Below are positions 32,460-40,589 of a DNA stretch of 64,000 nt, piece after piece. Position 1 is the first letter of the stretch. The number at the start of each line of letters is the position of its first letter. The stretch spans positions 18,713-82,712 of the forward strand of contig NZ_SBKP01000013.1 of the NCBI RefSeq assembly GCF_004122115.1, read 5' to 3'. The translations under genes and the position numbers were made by a program. Origin of the DNA: Sphingobium fluviale (GTDB taxonomy: Bacteria > Pseudomonadota > Alphaproteobacteria > Sphingomonadales > Sphingomonadaceae). Under the pieces are notes generated by a model that was not told where the DNA came from, ran no database searches, and saw only the letters and a list, made by a program, of their open reading frames with translations.

Positions 32460-33751
32460 GCCAGCATGCCCAGCGGCTTCTCTACCAGCTCTCGGAAGGC
32501 GCTCATCAGGCGGGCGCCGTCCGCGCCGTCGATGGCGCGGTGGTCAAAGCTGCCGGTCGCGCTCATCACGGTGGCGATCTGCAGCGCGTCGTCCACCACG
32601 AACGGCCGCTTCTCGCCCGCGCCGATCGCCATGATCATCGCCTGCGGCGGGTTGATCACCGCCTCGAACTGCTTGATGCCCATCATGCCCATGTTGGAGA
32701 GCGAGGCGGTGCCGCCCTGATATTCCTGCGGCTGCAGCTTGCCCGCCTTGGCACGAGCGGCAAGATCGGCCATCTCAGTGGAGATTGCCGAGATGCTCTT
32801 CGATCCCGCGTCCGTGACGATGGGCGTGATCAGGCCGGACGGGATCGACACCGCCACGGAAATATCCGCACGCGTGAACTGCAGCATCTGGTCGCCCGCG
32901 AACTGCACATTGCACTCCGGCACGATCATCAGCGATTGCGCCAGCGCCTTGATCAGCATGTCATTGACCGAGAGCTTGATGCCCCGGCTTTCCAGCGATG
33001 CGTTCAGCTCGGTACGCAATTTCAACAGCGCATCAAGGCGCACGTCCACCGTGAGGTAGATATGCGGCACGGTCTGCTTGGATTCCGTGAGGCGGCGCGC
33101 GATCGTTTTGCGCATGTTGGAAAGTTTGACGACCTCATGCGGGATGCCGAAATCCTGCGCCGCGACGGGTGCGGACGGAGCAAGCGGCGCTGGCGCGGAA
33201 GCGGTTGTGCTGGCGGTCGGCACGGGCGCTGCACCGGGCATAGCCGCCTCGACATCTGCTTTAACGATGCGGCCATTGGGGCCGGTGCCGGTCAGGCTCG
33301 CCAGATCTATGTCACGGGCCTTGGCGATACGGCGGGCGATAGGCGATGCCATCACCCGCGCGCCGGATGCGGCAGATGATGCGGGCGACGTGACTGCAGG
33401 GATGACCGCCGCAGGCTCAGCAGCGCGCGCTGGCGCCGGAGCTGGGGTTTGAGCTGGGGCCGTGACAGCGGCAGCCGGTTTGGCAACGGGGGCGGCGGCG
33501 GCCTCACCGCCCTCGCCCGCCATCGTGGCGATGACCGTGCCGACCTTCACGCCCTCGCTACCCTCGGCAACCAATATCTGGCCGATCACGCCCTCGTCGA
33601 CCGCCTCGAACTCCATCGTAGCCTTGTCTGTCTCGATCTCTGCCAGCAGATCGCCGGACTTGACGCTATCCCCCTCCTTCACCAGCCATTTGGCGAGGGT
33701 TCCTTCCTCCATTGTGGGAGAAAGCGCGGGCATTTTGATTTCGATGGACAT
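32456..33751 (-). CDS. pdhC: Pyruvate dehydrogenase E2, dihydrolipoamide acetyltransferase
   Basis: 431 aa. One lipoyl domain at about residues 2-77, with the lipoyl Lys in [14 protein letters not shown]. An Ala/Pro linker follows, then the E3-binding domain ([28 protein letters not shown]) and the catalytic domain ending [14 protein letters not shown], with the His and Asp of the HxxxDG motif. The start [22 protein letters not shown] is typical of PDH E2. The E1 genes (pdhA, pdhB) are not adjacent. Confidence 0.94.
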   Translation of the reverse strand: MSIEIKMPALSPTMEEGTLAKWLVKEGDSVKSGDLLAEIETDKATMEFEAVDEGVIGQILVAEGSEGVKVGTVIATMAGEGGEAAAAPVAKPAAAVTAPAQTPAPAPARAAEPAAVIPAVTSPASSAASGARVMASPIARRIAKARDIDLASLTGTGPNGRIVKADVEAAMPGAAPVPTASTTASAPAPLAPSAPVAAQDFGIPHEVVKLSNMRKTIARRLTESKQTVPHIYLTVDVRLDALLKLRTELNASLESRGIKLSVNDMLIKALAQSLMIVPECNVQFAGDQMLQFTRADISVAVSIPSGLITPIVTDAGSKSISAISTEMADLAARAKAGKLQPQEYQGGTASLSNMGMMGIKQFEAVINPPQAMIMAIGAGEKRPFVVDDALQIATVMSATGSFDHRAIDGADGARLMSAFRELVEKPLGMLA

Positions 33752-33829
33752 GAGCTATGGTGCCAATCTCGAATGAGCGTTCTATGGATGGGGCGTGATC
33801 GTTCCATTTTATACCGGGGTCAATCCAAA

Positions 33830-33858
33830 TTGCATAAAATACACTAAAAACATGCTAA
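33830..33858 (+). promoter_or_regulatory. Candidate promoter of the Usp gene
   Basis: TTGCAT (33830-33835), 17 bp spacer, TGCTAA (33853-33858), in an AT-rich stretch. The predicted start site, near 33865, is just ahead of the SD AAGGAG (33874-33879). The match to sigma-70 boxes is moderate. Confidence 0.45.
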
Positions 33859-33889
33859 TTTGGCACATTTATAAAGGAGAGATGTGCAT

Positions 33890-34345
33890 ATGAGAACCTA
33901 TCTGGTTATCATGGATGAAAGCCCGGAGGCCGAAAAGGCCATCCATTTCGCCGCGCGCCGCGCCGCCAAGACTGGCGGCGGAGTGCATATCGTCGCCGTC
34001 ACTCCGCCTGCAGACTTCGTCCAGTGGGGCGGCGTGCAGGAGATGATGGACGAGGAAGCCCGCGAACGCGCCGAGGAAATGGTGATGGGTCTGGCTGGGG
34101 CCCTGATGCAGGAATCCGGCATCCGGCCGACGATCACCGTGCGTAGTGGCGAACCGATCCCGATCATCCGCGAGCTGCTGAAGGAAGACGCCACCATCGC
34201 GGCACTGGTGCTGGCGGCGGCAGCCAACGGCACGCCGGGCCCCCTCGTCGCCCACTTCACCGGCGCGGAAGCAGGCAAGATGCCTTGCCCGATCATGATC
34301 GTGCCGGGCGGCATCAGTAGCGAAGAAATGGAACGGCTGAGTTGA
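33890..34345 (+). CDS. Universal stress protein (UspA family)
   Basis: 151 aa from ATG 33890, which stands 10 bp after AAGGAG. GTG 33884 is only 4 bp from it and less likely. Rossmann-like Usp fold: YLVIMDESPEAEKAIHFAARRA at the start, HIVAVTPP, TVRSGEPIPIIRELLKE and the C-terminal LVLAAAANGTPGPLVAHF, a variant of the G-x2-G-x9-G(S/T) nucleotide loop. CPIMIVPGG ends the fold. It supports stress survival, usually in growth arrest. The partner is unknown. The GIY-YIG unit begins 46 bp downstream. Confidence 0.9.
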   Translation: MRTYLVIMDESPEAEKAIHFAARRAAKTGGGVHIVAVTPPADFVQWGGVQEMMDEEARERAEEMVMGLAGALMQESGIRPTITVRSGEPIPIIRELLKEDATIAALVLAAAANGTPGPLVAHFTGAEAGKMPCPIMIVPGGISSEEMERLS

Positions 34346-34356
34346 TGAAGCGGACT

Positions 34357-34438
34357 GTTGGAACATGACAACTTGCGGATATCCCCTCCTTCGTCACCCC
34401 GGGCTTGACCCGGGGTCCCGCTTTTTTGATGTTCCAAC
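34357..34438. repeat. 10-bp inverted repeat enclosing the upstream REP copy
   Basis: GTTGGAACAT (34357-34366) and ATGTTCCAAC (34429-34438) are perfect complements. They bracket the REP hairpin at 34397-34415, and the right arm ends one base before the GIY-YIG start codon. In RNA this would put the REP stem on top of a longer stem and cover the region where a ribosome would bind. Confidence 0.6.
34392..34422 (+). repeat. REP copy, left flank of GIY-YIG gene
   Basis: 31 bp with a perfect hairpin: CCCCGGG (34397-34403), loop CTTGA, CCCGGGG (34409-34415), preceded by CGTCA and followed by TCCCGCT and a T-run. It is the exact reverse complement of 34746-34776. In frame on the plus strand it spells RHPGLDPGSR, a familiar false-peptide signature of such repeats. 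Confidence 0.85.
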
Positions 34439-34439
34439 G

Positions 34440-34739
34440 ATGCGTGACACGAAACAGGGCGGATGGGTCTATATGATGGCGGACCGCTATCGCGGCACTA
34501 TGTATGTGGGCGTCACATCCGATCTCCCGACGCGCATTTACCAGCATCGAGGCGGTACTGGCTCCGACTTCTGCGCTAAATATGGACTAACTCGGTTGGT
34601 ATGGGCGGAGCAAGGCGAAGATATCGTGAGTTGCATTGCGCAAGAGAAGCGCATCAAGCGCTGGCGGCGCCAGTGGAAGTTCGATTTGATCGAGCGTGGC
34701 AATCCGGAATGGCGCGATTTGTTCGATCTGCTGGCCTGA
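34440..34739 (+). CDS. Small GIY-YIG nuclease-family protein
   Basis: 99 aa from ATG 34440. The upstream in-frame ATG 34365 would translate through the REP hairpin and is rejected. Single GIY-YIG domain with all usual catalytic residues: Tyr11 (WVYMMAD), Tyr22 (MYVGVTSDL), Arg32 and His36 (TRIYQHR), Glu69 (AQEKRIKRW) and Asn88 (ERGNPEWRDL). This is the UPF0213/YhbQ-like minimal family. The C-terminus is rich in Arg/Lys/Trp, as expected for DNA binding. It lacks a SD sequence. It is flanked on both sides by perfect 31-bp inverted REP copies, which suggests a mobile or repeat-linked nuclease and not a host repair gene. That role is inference. Confidence 0.85.
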   Translation: MRDTKQGGWVYMMADRYRGTMYVGVTSDLPTRIYQHRGGTGSDFCAKYGLTRLVWAEQGEDIVSCIAQEKRIKRWRRQWKFDLIERGNPEWRDLFDLLA

Positions 34740-34745
34740 AAGAAC

Positions 34746-34776
34746 AGCGGGACCCCGGGTCAAGCCCGGGGTGACG
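34746..34776 (-). repeat. REP copy, right flank of GIY-YIG gene
   Basis: Exact 31-bp reverse complement of 34392-34422, beginning 6 bp after the GIY-YIG stop. Arms CCCCGGG/CCCGGGG with loop TCAAG on this strand. It may also terminate transcripts from either side. Confidence 0.85.
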
Positions 34777-34818
34777 GTAAGGATTAGGCAGCTAACCCCA
34801 ACAAAGCAGCCACTCCGC

Positions 34819-37119
34819 TCACCGCCGTTTCACCGGCCCCTTTTTCCTGCTGGTGTGCCGGATATTTGCCGGGCGGCCCTGGCGATGGATGGGGCGCGGC
34901 GGGCGTTTTGCGCCGGTTCGCCCGCCCGCGCCGCCGCTCATGCCAAAGCTCGGCCCATCGGGCAGCTCAAAGCGCAATGACCCGCCGACCGGATCAGCCT
35001 CCACCAGCCTCAGTTCGATCTCTTGCCCCACATGAAAGCGCGTGCCGGTCTGTTCCCCCTCCAGCGCGCGGTGTGTTTCATCGAAATGAAACCGCTCGAC
35101 GCCCAGCATAGACACCGGCACCAGCCCGTCGCCGCCCAAGCCCTGAACGGTCGCGAAAAAACCGAAGCTCTGCACCCCCGTAATCCGCGTCTGCATCACC
35201 TCGCCCACATGCTGCGCCAGATAGGCCGCGACATAGCGATCGACCGTTTCGCGCTCCGCCTCCATCGCGCGGCGTTCGCACCGGCTGATCAGCTCTCCCA
35301 CGTGGGCCATATGGGTATAATCTTCCTGGCTGAGCGCGGTGACGGGCGGGATCGCGCCATCCTTGGGCGCGGGCAGTTCGAAACTGAAAGCCCCCACCAG
35401 CGCACGGTGGACCAGAAGGTCCGAGTAGCGGCGGATCGGCGAGGTGAAATGCGCATAGCTGCCGAGAGCAAGGCCGAAGTGCCCGGCATTCTGCGGGCTG
35501 TAATAGGCCTGCGTCTGGCTGCGCAAGATCTGCTCCATGATGATGGGCCGCGCCTCGTGATCCTCCAGCCGCTCGATCAGGCGGTTGAACATGGCGGGTG
35601 TAATCACCTGCCCCAGCGCAAAACCGATGTCGTAGGTGGCGAGATAGTCCTTGAGCGCGACGAGCTTTTCCCGGTTTGGCGGCTCATGGACACGGTACAT
35701 CACCGGAGCCTTGCGGCTTTCGAGCGCCTTGGCCGCCGCGACATTGGCCGCGATCATGTAATCCTCGATCAGCATGTGCGCATCGAGCCGCTCGCGCACG
35801 GCGACGCTGACCATCTGCCCGGCCTCATCGAGCACTACGCGGCGTTCGGGCAGGTCCAGCTCCAGCGGCGCACGGTGGGTGCGCGCTTTCTTGAGCACGG
35901 CCCAGCACGCCCATAGGGGCTTCAGCGCCGCATCGGTCAGCTCATGCGGCTTGGCGCCATCAATCGCTGCCTGCGCATCCTCATAGGGGATGTTCGCCGC
36001 CACGCGGATAATCGCGCGGGAAAAGCGCCATGACTTCATCTTGCCCTTGGCGTCGAACGTCATGTGGCAGGCCATCGCCGCCCGGTCCTGCCCCGCTTTG
36101 AGCGAGCACATATCTGACGAGAGGGCGTGCGGCAGCATCGGCACGACGAGGTCCGGGAAATAGACGCTGTTGCCGCGCTTTCTTGCCTCGCGGTCCAGCG
36201 CGCTGCCGGGGCGGACATAATAGGACACGTCGGCTATGGCGACGATGGCCTTGAAGCCGCCGGCATTGGCGGGATCATCATCGCTCTCTGCCCACACAGC
36301 ATCGTCAAAATCGCGCGCGTCGAGCGGGTCTATCGCCACAATCGGCAGATGGCGCAGGTCTTCGCGCTTGTCGGCATGGAGCGGCAGGCCGGAGACGGCC
36401 CCCGCCTCCGCTTCCACGCCTTCCGAAAACACATGCGGGATGCCATATTTGTGAATGGCGATCAGGCTGAAGCTCTTGGGCGCGAACGGATCGCCCAGCA
36501 CCATGGCCACGCGCGCGGTGATGCGCGGCGGCCTTCCGCTCGCCTCGCACAGCACCAGATCGCCCGGCGCGGCGGCGCCGATGTCTGAGATCAGCGTGGC
36601 GTGGCGGATGCGCTTGTCGACAGGCTTGAGCCAGAAGCGATCATTCTCGCCCTTCTCCACCACGCCCAGAAGCTGCTCTTCCGCTTTGCTGAGCTTCTTC
36701 ATCGGGTGGGCAACGAGGCCCTTGCCGGCATCCTCCGTGCGCGCGAGGAAGCGGTCGCCAATCCCCAGCGCGCCGGATTTGCGGCCCCGCTCGATTACGC
36801 GCAGCTTGGGCGGGGGAATACCTTCCGCCTCCCAGCGTTCCGGCACGGCAATCGCCTGATCGCCGTCCACCTCGACCACGCGCAACACGGTAACGCGGGG
36901 CACGCCGCCCATCTTGTGAAACGCCCTGCCCGGCCCAATGTCGATCAGGCCTTCGTCCGCCATGTCTTTCAAAAGCGCCTTCAGCAGGATCTTCTCCTGC
37001 CCGTGCAGGCCGAACGCCTTGGTGATCTCGCGCTTGCCCGCCGGTTGCCCGCTGGTTTCGATATATTCGAGGATCTGCTGCCGCGTGGGCATGCCTGCGG
37101 GGCGATGAGGTTTGGCCAT
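34819..37119 (-). CDS. rnr: Ribonuclease R
   Basis: 766 aa. An N-terminal winged-helix region (PTRQQILEYIETSGQPAGKREI) and cold-shock-like domains precede the RNB catalytic domain, whose AIDPLDARDFDDAVW has the acidic metal-binding cluster. DLLVHRALVGAF and SRCERRAMEAERETVDRY follow. A C-terminal S1 domain (ARITGVQSFGFFA-like: MQTRITGVQSFGFFATVQGLG is split over about residues 640-660) precedes a basic tail. It is a processive 3'-5' exonuclease that degrades structured RNA, including rRNA and mRNA. It is separated from the GIY-YIG unit by 42 bp without obvious signals. Confidence 0.94.
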   Translation of the reverse strand: MAKPHRPAGMPTRQQILEYIETSGQPAGKREITKAFGLHGQEKILLKALLKDMADEGLIDIGPGRAFHKMGGVPRVTVLRVVEVDGDQAIAVPERWEAEGIPPPKLRVIERGRKSGALGIGDRFLARTEDAGKGLVAHPMKKLSKAEEQLLGVVEKGENDRFWLKPVDKRIRHATLISDIGAAAPGDLVLCEASGRPPRITARVAMVLGDPFAPKSFSLIAIHKYGIPHVFSEGVEAEAGAVSGLPLHADKREDLRHLPIVAIDPLDARDFDDAVWAESDDDPANAGGFKAIVAIADVSYYVRPGSALDREARKRGNSVYFPDLVVPMLPHALSSDMCSLKAGQDRAAMACHMTFDAKGKMKSWRFSRAIIRVAANIPYEDAQAAIDGAKPHELTDAALKPLWACWAVLKKARTHRAPLELDLPERRVVLDEAGQMVSVAVRERLDAHMLIEDYMIAANVAAAKALESRKAPVMYRVHEPPNREKLVALKDYLATYDIGFALGQVITPAMFNRLIERLEDHEARPIIMEQILRSQTQAYYSPQNAGHFGLALGSYAHFTSPIRRYSDLLVHRALVGAFSFELPAPKDGAIPPVTALSQEDYTHMAHVGELISRCERRAMEAERETVDRYVAAYLAQHVGEVMQTRITGVQSFGFFATVQGLGGDGLVPVSMLGVERFHFDETHRALEGEQTGTRFHVGQEIELRLVEADPVGGSLRFELPDGPSFGMSGGAGGRTGAKRPPRPIHRQGRPANIRHTSRKKGPVKRR

Positions 37120-37166
37120 GCGCCTTCGCTAGCCTGCCTTGGGGCGGGACGCCAGCGAAACAGGCG

Positions 37167-38423
37167 TCAGACTCTGAGCCACACCATGCCGCCGCCGATC
37201 AGCATCGCGGTGATCCCTAGCGGCAACGCCCCACGCCATCCCTTCGCGATCCCGGCTATGGCAAGCACCAGCACCAGCTTGACGACGCTGTTCACGAGGA
37301 TAGGCAACGAAAACAAAAAGCCGATGAAACGCCAGTCCGTCAACAAGTGGCTGAGATTGGCGGCGGCGATGATCGCGGCGTCTACATCATAGAGGCCGGT
37401 GAGCCCGATCATCACCTCCGCACCCCGGCTGCCGAAGCGGGCGATCGTCCAGTGCGACGCCACCAGCACGACCGCGACCAGCGCGGCAAAGCCGACTGCG
37501 GGCCAGAAATCGAATGGATTGCGGGGCGGTGGCAGCGGGCCGTCTGCCTCGCGTTGTCGCGCGTGCAGCGCCGCTATAAGCGCATAGCCAATAGCAAACA
37601 ACACCGCCGCGCCAATGCCCTCCAGAAATCCGCCTAGCGCCGATGGCGCGATCACCGCGCACAATATCAACACGCGGACCGGCATCATTGCCGTGGCGGC
37701 AGCAATGCCGGCGTTGAAGGTGGCGGGATCGGCATCAGCCTTGCGAAGCCTGCGCGCCATTTCCAGCGTCACGGCGGTGGAGCTGTAGGTCGCTCCGATC
37801 GCAGCAGCGATGATCGTCCCCCTGCTGTGACCAAGGCGCTTCCCTGCCCAATATCCCGCGAACGAGAGGCCGGTGACGAACACCACCACCAGCCAGATCA
37901 TGCGCGGATTAAGGGCATCATATGCCCCCATGGCTTCATCGGGCAGCAACGGCAGCGCCACCAGCGTTATCGCCCCATAATGTGCCGCCGCGCGAATATC
38001 CTGCTCGCTCAGCGTCTTGAGCCAGCCATGTAACTGATCGCGCATCGAAAGCACGAGTGTGATCGCCCCGGCGGCGATCATTGCCTCGCGCGCATAGCCA
38101 TAGGTCGCTTGCAGGCCGAGCAGCGCGGTCATGATGCTGACGATGGCATTTGTGGCGGAGACGTTTTCATCCGCTTCACCGAGCCGTGCCCGGTGGGCCA
38201 GCAGCACCGCCAGCACTATGCCCGCCATGCCCACGACCGCCAGCCAGATGGAAACATCGCGCGCCGCCAAGCCGCACAGCCCGCCGCCCAGCCCCAGCAA
38301 CCCATATGTGCGGATACCTGCTATCCGCCCGCCATCATGCTCTTGCCTCAGCCGCCAGCCCCGCTCCAGCCCGATCAGCAGGCCGAGGCCCAGGGCAAGG
38401 AGGAGGGAGAGCGGCGCGCTCAA
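37167..38423 (-). CDS. MgtC/DUF4010 family membrane protein
   Basis: 418 aa using TTG 38423, which shares bases with the proS stop (TTGA overlap). Longer in-frame starts lie inside proS. The N-terminal MgtC/SapB-like part has LLALGLGLLIGLERGWR, GIRTYGLLGLGGGL and DENVSATNAIVSIMTALLGLQATYGY. The C-terminal DUF4010 membrane domain has TGLSFAGYWAGKRLG, GATYSSTAVTLEMARR and GLTGLYDVDAAIIAAANLSH. About 12 hydrophobic segments. The molecular function is unknown; MgtC relatives affect Mg and acid tolerance. It is co-transcribed with proS. Confidence 0.85.
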   Translation of the reverse strand: MSAPLSLLLALGLGLLIGLERGWRLRQEHDGGRIAGIRTYGLLGLGGGLCGLAARDVSIWLAVVGMAGIVLAVLLAHRARLGEADENVSATNAIVSIMTALLGLQATYGYAREAMIAAGAITLVLSMRDQLHGWLKTLSEQDIRAAAHYGAITLVALPLLPDEAMGAYDALNPRMIWLVVVFVTGLSFAGYWAGKRLGHSRGTIIAAAIGATYSSTAVTLEMARRLRKADADPATFNAGIAAATAMMPVRVLILCAVIAPSALGGFLEGIGAAVLFAIGYALIAALHARQREADGPLPPPRNPFDFWPAVGFAALVAVVLVASHWTIARFGSRGAEVMIGLTGLYDVDAAIIAAANLSHLLTDWRFIGFLFSLPILVNSVVKLVLVLAIAGIAKGWRGALPLGITAMLIGGGMVWLRV

Positions 38424-39946
38424 TAACTGCGGCCGACCAATACCCGCTCGGTTGCGGGCGCGCCGGTGAAGATGCAGGCGCCGGAGGCAGGCGCTGCGTC
38501 CAAGGGCACATTGCGCAGCGTCAGCTTGTGGCCTTTGAGCCACTCCACCACCGTGTCGAGCGCGTCGCCGGTGGGTTTGCTCCACTCAACCTCGACCCAG
38601 CCGGGCTTGTCGCCATTGAACGCCGCGGCGAGCGCGTCCTTGTCGGTCACATCGCGGCGGATATTGGCGGAAAGCCGTGCCTTCGCCTCAGCATGCAGGC
38701 TGGCCTGAATATCCTCCAGCATCGCCGCTGCATCGCTGACGAAAGCATCGCGCGCCATAATCGCGCTGTCGAGCTTGCCCGCCTCGTTATACAGCCGGTC
38801 GCGACGGAGTACGGAAACATTTCCGCCCGCAACATCGCGCCCGCCGACCTCGATGATGATCGGTGCGCCCTTCTTGACCCAGCCCCAGCGCTTGGTAGCG
38901 GCCTTGGTCGGTCTCTTGTCAAACAGCACGCGCAGCGGCTCGCGGAACACATCAAGCGCGCCCAGTGCCTTTGCCAGATCCTCGCAGTAAGCGATTATGG
39001 CAGCATCCTCGTCATTGTCGCGCAGCATCGGCACGATCACGATCTGATGCGGCGCAATCTGTGGCGGGCAACGCAGCCCATCATCATCGCCATGCACCAT
39101 GATGACGCCGCCGATCAGGCGCGTGGATACGCCCCAGCTCGTGGTGTGGGCGAGCTGCTGGCCGCCTTCCTGATCCTGATATTTGATGCCCGCTGCCTCG
39201 GCAAAGCCAGTGCCGAGATAATGCGAGGTGCCAGCTTGAAGCGCCTTGCCGTCCTGCATCATAGCCTCGATGCTGTAGGTGGCGACTGCACCGGGAAAGC
39301 GCTCATTCTCCGGCTTTTCGCCGGCAACAACCGGCATCGCCAGCGCGCTTTCGGCAAAATCACGATACATTTCCAGCGCGCGCATCGTCTCGCTCATGGC
39401 GTCGTCGCGCGTGGCGTGGGCGGTGTGCCCTTCCTGCCAGAGGAACTCCGACGTGCGTAAAAACATGCGCGTGCGCATTTCCCAGCGCACCACGTTCGCC
39501 CACTGGTTGACCATCAACGGCAGATCGCGCCAGCTCTGCACCCAGCGGCTCATCGCCTGGCCGATCACCGTCTCAGACGTGGGGCGCACAACCAGCGGCT
39601 CCTCCAGCTTCGCCTCCGGATCGGGGATCAGCCTGCCCTTGCCGTCAGCAATCAGGCGATGATGGGTGACGACCGCCATCTCCTTGGCGAAGCCATCGAC
39701 ATGATCGGCCTCTTTCTCGAAGAAGGAGAGCGGGATAAACAGCGGGAAATAGCAATTCTCCACCCCAGCAGCCTTGATCCGCGCGTCCATCAGCTTCTGG
39801 ATGCGCTCCCAGATGCCATAGCCCCACGGGCGGATCACCATGCACCCGCGCACGCCCGATTCCTCGGCAAGATCAGCCTCTGAGATGACGGCCTGATACC
39901 AGGCGGCAAAATCCTGTTCGCGGGTGACGGGGAGTGCGTGTTTCAC
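38420..39946 (-). CDS. proS: Prolyl-tRNA synthetase, archaeal/eukaryotic-like type
   Basis: 508 aa class II synthetase. Motif 2 region RWEMRTRMFLRTSEFLWQEG and motif 3 region, plus WGYGIWERIQKLMDARIKAAGVENCYFPLFIP and LVVRPTSETVIG, match the ProS-type-3 (archaeal/eukaryal) form. There is no internal editing insertion domain, and the chain ends in Tyr (VLVGRSY), another mark of this type. It charges tRNA-Pro. The stop overlaps the TTG start of the MgtC-like gene. A hairpin and the phaR gene lie upstream. Confidence 0.93.
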   Translation of the reverse strand: MKHALPVTREQDFAAWYQAVISEADLAEESGVRGCMVIRPWGYGIWERIQKLMDARIKAAGVENCYFPLFIPLSFFEKEADHVDGFAKEMAVVTHHRLIADGKGRLIPDPEAKLEEPLVVRPTSETVIGQAMSRWVQSWRDLPLMVNQWANVVRWEMRTRMFLRTSEFLWQEGHTAHATRDDAMSETMRALEMYRDFAESALAMPVVAGEKPENERFPGAVATYSIEAMMQDGKALQAGTSHYLGTGFAEAAGIKYQDQEGGQQLAHTTSWGVSTRLIGGVIMVHGDDDGLRCPPQIAPHQIVIVPMLRDNDEDAAIIAYCEDLAKALGALDVFREPLRVLFDKRPTKAATKRWGWVKKGAPIIIEVGGRDVAGGNVSVLRRDRLYNEAGKLDSAIMARDAFVSDAAAMLEDIQASLHAEAKARLSANIRRDVTDKDALAAAFNGDKPGWVEVEWSKPTGDALDTVVEWLKGHKLTLRNVPLDAAPASGACIFTGAPATERVLVGRSY

Positions 39947-39982
39947 GGGGCTAATCCTGCTTACGGGGCTTAAAATGCCAAC

Positions 39983-40004
39983 AGCCCCGCCATTAGGCGA
40001 GGCT
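39983..40004 (-). terminator. Hairpin after phaR
   Basis: Arms AGCC-C-CGCC (39983-39991) and GGCG-A-GGCT (39996-40004), with one mismatch and a 4-nt loop, 27 bp past the phaR stop. On the minus strand it is followed by GTTGG and only later TTTT, so it is a weak terminator candidate. Confidence 0.4.
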
Positions 40005-40031
40005 GCTTTGCGTGTCGAGGGGTTTGCCCTC

Positions 40032-40589
40032 CTAGCTCAGCTTGTCGATCTTGGCATTGAGCGATGCAAGTTGCGCCTTGAGCTGGGCAATCTCGTCGTC
40101 CTTCGCGCCTTCGTCCTTTTTGGCGGCACTCGCCCCGACAGCAGGCGTGAAGGCCTGCGTAGCCGCCTCGAACATTTCCATATTGCGCTTGGCGATCTCT
40201 GCGAATGGCCCGGCGGTAAATGCGCCCTGCATCGCCTGCTGAAACTGCTGCTGGTTTTTGCGGAATGCCTCCATCGAGGATTCCAGATATTGGGGCACCA
40301 GCGACTGCATCGAATCGCCATACATCGAGATGAGCTGGCGCAGGAAGTTGACCGGCAGCATGTTTTTGCCGCGGCTTTCCTCTTCCATGATGATCTGTGT
40401 CAGCACGTTGTGCGTGATGTCTTCATCGGTCTTGGCATCGACGACCGTAAACTCGCGCCCCTCCCGCGTCATCTGCGAGAGCAATTCGAGCGTGATATAG
40501 CTGGAGGTTTCGGTATTATAGAGTCGTCTGTTCGCGTATTTCTTGATGACGATCGGTGATGATGCATCCACGCCCTTTTTTTGTGCCAT
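40032..40589 (-). CDS. phaR: PHA synthesis repressor PhaR
   Basis: 185 aa. The N-terminal PHB accumulation-regulator DNA-binding domain, residues about 13-75, has PIVIKKYANRRLYNTETSSYITLE. PHB-accumulation repeats follow (NFLRQLISMYGDSMQSLVPQYLESSMEAF), with an Ala-rich tail. PhaR binds PHA granules and represses phasin, PHA and often its own genes. Released PhaR returns to DNA when granules fill. SD AAAGGAG lies about 12 bp before ATG. Its start codon overlaps that of the divergent hydrolase gene by two bases. A TTGCG-C-CGCAA palindrome at 40640-40650 could be a PhaR site. Confidence 0.94.
   Translation of the reverse strand: MAQKKGVDASSPIVIKKYANRRLYNTETSSYITLELLSQMTREGREFTVVDAKTDEDITHNVLTQIIMEEESRGKNMLPVNFLRQLISMYGDSMQSLVPQYLESSMEAFRKNQQQFQQAMQGAFTAGPFAEIAKRNMEMFEAATQAFTPAVGASAAKKDEGAKDDEIAQLKAQLASLNAKIDKLS

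Noticed and set aside
33836..33889. FNR/Anr box before the Usp gene
   Set aside because: No TTGAT-N4-ATCAA palindrome is present; the nearest TTG...AA strings do not match.
34365..34439. Longer start for the GIY-YIG gene
   Set aside because: It would translate the REP hairpin (RHPGLDPGSR), a known artefact peptide; the domain begins after ATG 34440.
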